From the NCBI GenBank assembly GCA_024398935.1, contig JAKSIH010000009.1, positions 17,707-81,706 of the forward strand: a stretch of DNA of 64,000 nucleotides, given 5' to 3'. The stretch comes from Fibrobacter sp. Lineage in GTDB: Bacteria > Fibrobacterota > Fibrobacteria > Fibrobacterales > Fibrobacteraceae. Numbering within the stretch: the stretch's first letter is position 1; the number at the start of each line of letters is the position of its first letter. The translations under genes were made by a program, and so were the position numbers. Of the stretch, positions 61,164-64,000 are shown one piece after another. The notes under the pieces were generated by a model that worked only from the letters and a program-made list of their open reading frames with translations, made no database searches and had not been told where the DNA came from.

Positions 61164-62282
61164 TTAGCCGAGGATCTTCTTTTCGTAGTCGCCCATGCAG
61201 TCGACGAGAGCCTGGACGCCTTCAATAGGCATTGCGTTGTAGATGGAAGCGCGGAAGCCGCCAACAGAACGGTGACCCTTGATCTGGACGAGACCCTTGG
61301 ACTTTGCGAATTCGATGAAGTCCTTAGCCATGTCTGCATCCTTTTCTTCGGAAACAACTTCACGGTTGAATACGAACGGAACGTTCATGAGAGAACGGTC
61401 TTCCTTAGCAGCGGTACCGACGAACACCTTGGAGTTGTCGATGGCGCTGTAAAGGAGAGCAGCCTTTTCGCGGTTGATCTTTTCGATAGCGTCAACACCG
61501 CCGATCTGCTTCAGCCAGTTGAGGGTGCGGTTCATGGTGTAGACTGCGAATACCGGAGGAGTGTTGAACATGGAGTTCACGCCGGTCTTTTCGTCGAGAT
61601 GAGTCTTGAAGTTCAGCATGGTGGGGATCTGACGATCGACCTTGCCGAGGAGGTCCTTACGGATGATGGAAACGGTAACACCTGCGCAGGAGATGTTCTT
61701 CTGTGCGCCACCGTAGATCACGCCGAAGTCTTCCACGTTCACCTTGCGGGCGAGGAAGTCGGAGCTCATGTCAGCCATGAGGAAGCCGGACTTGGGCTTC
61801 GGGAAGTTGTGCCATTCGGTACCGTAAATGGTGTTGTTGGCGGTAACGTGGAGGTAGGTTGCGTTGTCGCTGAGCTGCAGGTTCTTGTCGATGTGGTTGT
61901 ACACATCAGCCTTGGTGGAGCAAGCAACGTTAACGTTACCGAACTGCTTAGCTTCCTTGAGAGCCTTGTTTGCCCAGACACCAGTGTCGGTGTAGTCGGC
62001 AACGCCGTCGGCCGGGAGGAAGTTCATAGGCATCATGCAGAACAAGAGGGAGCAGCCACCGCCGAGGAAAATGATGTCGTAGTTGGCGGGGATACCCATG
62101 AGGTCGCGGAGAAGCTGTTCAGTTTCGAGGAACATGTTCTCGATGGGCTTTGAACGGTGACTCATGGAGAGAATACTGATGCCGGAGTTTGCATAGTCGA
62201 TGCATGCTTCAGAAGCTTCCTTGAGTGCTTGTTCGGGCAGGACAGACGGGCCTGCGCTAAAGTTATAGACCTTATTAGCCAT
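61164..62282 (-). CDS. serC: Phosphoserine aminotransferase
   Basis: 372 residues from the ATG at 62280-62282 behind AAGGAA. The start NFSAGPSVLPEQALKEA, HRSKPI, the PLP-binding Lys195 in GGAQKNISCAGV and the C-terminal GHRSVGGFRASIYNAM are diagnostic. It transfers the amino group from glutamate to 3-phosphohydroxypyruvate in serine synthesis, and probably also acts in pyridoxal phosphate synthesis. Strong codon bias. Transcribed alone, ending at a terminator. Confidence 0.97.
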   Translation of the reverse strand: MANKVYNFSAGPSVLPEQALKEASEACIDYANSGISILSMSHRSKPIENMFLETEQLLRDLMGIPANYDIIFLGGGCSLLFCMMPMNFLPADGVADYTDTGVWANKALKEAKQFGNVNVACSTKADVYNHIDKNLQLSDNATYLHVTANNTIYGTEWHNFPKPKSGFLMADMSSDFLARKVNVEDFGVIYGGAQKNISCAGVTVSIIRKDLLGKVDRQIPTMLNFKTHLDEKTGVNSMFNTPPVFAVYTMNRTLNWLKQIGGVDAIEKINREKAALLYSAIDNSKVFVGTAAKEDRSLMNVPFVFNREVVSEEKDADMAKDFIEFAKSKGLVQIKGHRSVGGFRASIYNAMPIEGVQALVDCMGDYEKKILG

Positions 62283-62516
62283 GATAATGTTCCTTATTTG
62301 GGGGTTAAAACCTAATGGTTTTTTGACGGGGTAAAATTTAGTAAATGCAGGAAAAAATTGCAATTGTTAGTTACGATTTCTGAATTCCCAGAGCAAATTC
62401 CGCTGCTTTGGCGCAACTTCGCCGGGACAAAGCCTCTCAAAGTACCTGGAGTTTTTGGCCGTTCCCCCGGCTCCATCCCTCGCTTCCATCCCTAACGCAA
62501 ATTCGCTAGGACAATT
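62283..62516. other. Spacer with left copy of the GTTCCCCCGGCT repeat
   Basis: It holds the serC promoter side and, at 62461-62497, GTTCCCCCGGCTCCATC...CTAACGC. The same sequence recurs at 63448 on the far side of the GNAT cassette. Confidence 0.55.
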
Positions 62517-63137
62517 CTATTCGTTAGGAAGTCTCAAGATCATCAGCTGGCCGCCGTGATCGTAATACGGCTTTATATTTTCACACACATAATCGGTCGC
62601 CTCTTTGTCAAGAAAGCCGAAACCGTATGTATTCTGGTAGTAATTCACCAGCTTTTCGTCAATCGCATAAATGACGATGTTTTGAACTCCTACATATTTC
62701 CGGATTTCTTCGATGATTGGCACGATAAAGTCGGCCATCATGGTTGGGGCGATGTATTGAGCGATATCGTCATAGTCGGTAATGCCAGCGTTTCTTGCGA
62801 AATTGACAAGCTCGATCGCCGATTCAGAAATTTTGATTTCAATGCCGTCGCTGTCTTTGCTGATTTCGTGGGATTGCTCGTCACGATTGTAAAAGACCAA
62901 CAGGCAGGTTTTCAATGTGAAAAAGCCGCACAGCTGGCGGTATTTATCGAAAACCAAGTATGTAGTTGATTCGCCACGAATAGTGTCTTCGATGGCTCGT
63001 TTCTTCAAGTAATCAACGACGCCGTCCCCATCTTTATGGGCGACTTCAAAAGTGTTGATAACCCTCCGATGTTCGTCGCAGTTGCGAACCTTTTCGCAAA
63101 AAGAACGCTCCATCACTTGATTGCAGAGGAAAAGCAA
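62517..63137 (-). CDS. GNAT-fold protein of a two-gene cassette
   Basis: 206 residues if the TTG at 63135-63137 is used; this TTG directly follows the stop of the 45-residue gene. An ATG at 63111-63113 would give 198 residues. GNAT features are the strand YLVFDKYRQLCGFFTLKT and the C-terminal NIVIYAIDEKLVNYYQNTYGF, the usual end of an acetyltransferase core. The acetyl-CoA loop (R/Q-x-x-G-x-G/A) is not obvious, so catalysis is uncertain. GNAT proteins paired with a small upstream protein are often toxin modules, but the partner here is not a recognised antitoxin. Function inferred only. Confidence 0.75.
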   Translation of the reverse strand: MLFLCNQVMERSFCEKVRNCDEHRRVINTFEVAHKDGDGVVDYLKKRAIEDTIRGESTTYLVFDKYRQLCGFFTLKTCLLVFYNRDEQSHEISKDSDGIEIKISESAIELVNFARNAGITDYDDIAQYIAPTMMADFIVPIIEEIRKYVGVQNIVIYAIDEKLVNYYQNTYGFGFLDKEATDYVCENIKPYYDHGGQLMILRLPNE

Positions 63138-63275
63138 TCACTTACTGTCCCTAGGGGATGGCCTGTGGCAAAGGGAGCGTAAACGCACCATATCCAACTT
63201 CGGAAGTTGGTTCATCGCTTCGGTCACTTTATGCAACAGCGCATCACGCTTTGCTAATTGTTCCGTAGTGTACAT
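63138..63275 (-). CDS. 45-residue protein upstream of the GNAT gene, candidate partner
   Basis: ATG at 63273-63275 follows GGAGG with seven bases between, an excellent ribosome binding site. The product starts MYTTEQLAKRDALLHKVTEA and continues NQLPKLDMVRLRSLCHRP to a Lys at the end. It is basic and probably helical. Its TGA abuts the TTG start of the GNAT gene, and a consensus promoter lies just upstream, so the two form one transcript. No family recognised; an antitoxin or regulatory partner is a guess from gene order. Confidence 0.65.
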   Translation of the reverse strand: MYTTEQLAKRDALLHKVTEAMNQLPKLDMVRLRSLCHRPSPRDSK

Positions 63276-63294
63276 ATTGTAACCTCCAGTGCTA

Positions 63295-63323
63295 ATTATA
63301 CCAATTTATTCCCCCAAAGTCAA
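63295..63323 (-). promoter_or_regulatory. Canonical -35/-10 promoter of the small-protein/GNAT cassette
   Basis: On the minus strand TTGACT (63318-63323), a 17-bp spacer, and TATAAT (63295-63300). Transcription would begin near 63288, about 12 bases before the ATG. Confidence 0.85.
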
Positions 63324-63669
63324 CAGCGCTTTATTCAGACACCCCAAAAACACCTAGAATTTGTGACTTTCGAGCGAGGCACAAGCGCACTCCCACGCGT
63401 CTCTGCAGTACGAACACAAATGTTCGTGTTGCTCTCGACTTTAGGGCGTTCCCCCGGCTTCCATCTCCCCTAAAGGGGACCATGGCCCACTAAGCGCTAA
63501 AGCGCCAAGTGGTTGCAGGCCTAACGCGAACGCAGGATGCAAGATGTTCTATATGCCTCGGGGTGAGGCGTATGGGAAACTAGGCAAATTCTGATTAATA
63601 AAATTTATTTTCAGGGGAACGATGTTTTAGAAAAACTAAATTTATGGGGAATATATTCGGAGTTTTTTT
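63324..63669. other. Spacer with right copy of the GTTCCCCCGGCT repeat
   Basis: It carries GTTCCCCCGGCTTCCATC at 63448-63465 and CTAACGCGAACGC near 63521, matching the copy left of the GNAT cassette. A hairpin CCCCTAAAGGGG (63467-63478) lies between. The AT-rich end (63590-63669) should hold the promoter of the next lipoprotein gene. Confidence 0.55.
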
Positions 63670-64000
63670 ATGAAGACTTTTAAGAAAATTGGCTTGATGG
63701 GTGCAGTCGCTTTTGCGCTGTTCGCCTTTAACGCCTGCGGCGATGACAGTTCCACATCTAGCCCGGCGGCAAAGTTGCCGACCGAGGTCAAGGACCTGAA
63801 GGAACTTGAAGAGCGCAAGTGCGATATGAGCGTCATTGGCGAAAAGGTTTTTGTGGAAAGCGAAGACCTTCTGTATGAGTGCGATGGCGATGCATGGTTC
63901 AAGTCTTATGATCAGACAAAGCCTAGCTCGTCTTCTGCAAAGTCTTCGAGCAGCAAGAAGTCCGACGGGTCCAGCGATTCCAAGAATTCTGATAAGGACG
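63670..64000 (+). CDS. Lipoprotein with Ser/Lys-rich linker (partial, runs off the window)
   Basis: 110 codons are visible from the ATG at 63670 and the frame is still open at the right edge. The signal peptide has a lipobox ending FNAC, followed by GDDSSTSSPA. The first domain has paired Cys segments (EERKCDMSVIGEKVFV and LLYECDGDAWFKS), then a Ser/Lys linker (SSSSAKSSSSKK, SDGSSDSK). This layout is typical of Fibrobacter surface lipoproteins, in which such linkers join small domains and often precede FISUMP modules. The function lies outside the window. Confidence 0.8.
   Translation, partial: MKTFKKIGLMGAVAFALFAFNACGDDSSTSSPAAKLPTEVKDLKELEERKCDMSVIGEKVFVESEDLLYECDGDAWFKSYDQTKPSSSSAKSSSSKKSDGSSDSKNSDKD

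Noticed and set aside
61094..61363. 90-residue N-terminal extension of the double-FISUMP protein
   Set aside because: It would run through the serC terminator and be antisense to serC; the internal ATG at 61093 gives a proper signal peptide.
62455..63530. Integron-type attC sites around the GNAT cassette
   Set aside because: GCCTAAC fits one half-site, but no matching GTTRRRY partner at the right distance was found in either flank. The repeats are better described as direct repeats of unknown type.

Overview
The window comes from a Fibrobacter-like bacterium (FCB group, probably Fibrobacter or a close relative). The evidence is two secreted proteins with FISUMP domains (the Fibrobacter succinogenes major paralogous domain, at 25167 and 59738), many lipoproteins with Ser-rich linkers after the lipobox, outer-membrane proteins that indicate a Gram-negative envelope, and Bacteroidetes-type TAnnTTTG promoter elements in front of several genes. 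The window is mostly ordinary chromosome. It has about 60 protein genes, one tRNA gene and no rRNA or CRISPR array.

Layout. 1-4.6 kb: end of an unknown gene, a lipoprotein, a Nudix hydrolase, a small membrane protein and an LTA-synthase-like sulfatase. 4.7-11.9 kb: a translation operon rimP-nusA-infB-rbfA-truB-ribF; truB carries an in-frame insertion of repeat DNA. 12-21 kb: a large SNF2/SWIM helicase on the minus strand, then a plus-strand unit of TPR lipoprotein, membrane-anchored protein kinase and sigma-54 activator, followed by an excellent sigma-54 promoter driving a secreted proline-rich protein and an outer-membrane protein. 21-26 kb: TerC-family protein, psuG, ilvC, a repeat-rich spacer, and a FISUMP protein whose C-terminus looks like a diversity-generating-retroelement variable region. 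26-36 kb: a truncated Rpn-family nuclease gene, an EAL/PAS protein, a DUF1846 protein, an acidic Cys-cluster protein, dapA, a hexose-phosphate mutase, a Lys-rich exported protein and a YebC protein. 37-44 kb, minus strand: cell-wall amidase, smpB, obg, argC, ychJ, a TPMT-type methyltransferase, rlmN and an XRE regulator. 44.5-57 kb: tRNA-Arg(ACG), penicillin-binding protein 1A, a lipoprotein, groES-groEL, a porin-like protein, an OmpA protein, several uncharacterised genes and dtd. 57-64 kb: a lipoprotein, a protein with an endonuclease-III-type FeS motif, psd, a double-FISUMP protein, serC, a two-gene cassette of a 45-residue protein plus a GNAT protein bracketed by direct repeats, and the start of another lipoprotein.

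The most unusual features are these. (1) A family of intergenic elements is built from arms of degenerate 7-bp repeats, often in inverted pairs around a GC hairpin; each fills nearly all the space between co-directional genes (including groES/groEL) and each has its own heptad sequence. One related copy is inside truB. (2) A kinase/sigma-54 activator unit sits beside its probable sigma-54 target. (3) A FISUMP gene may be a mutagenic-retroelement target. (4) A small-protein/GNAT cassette has a canonical -35/-10 promoter unlike its surroundings. All functions are read from sequence; no database search was possible.
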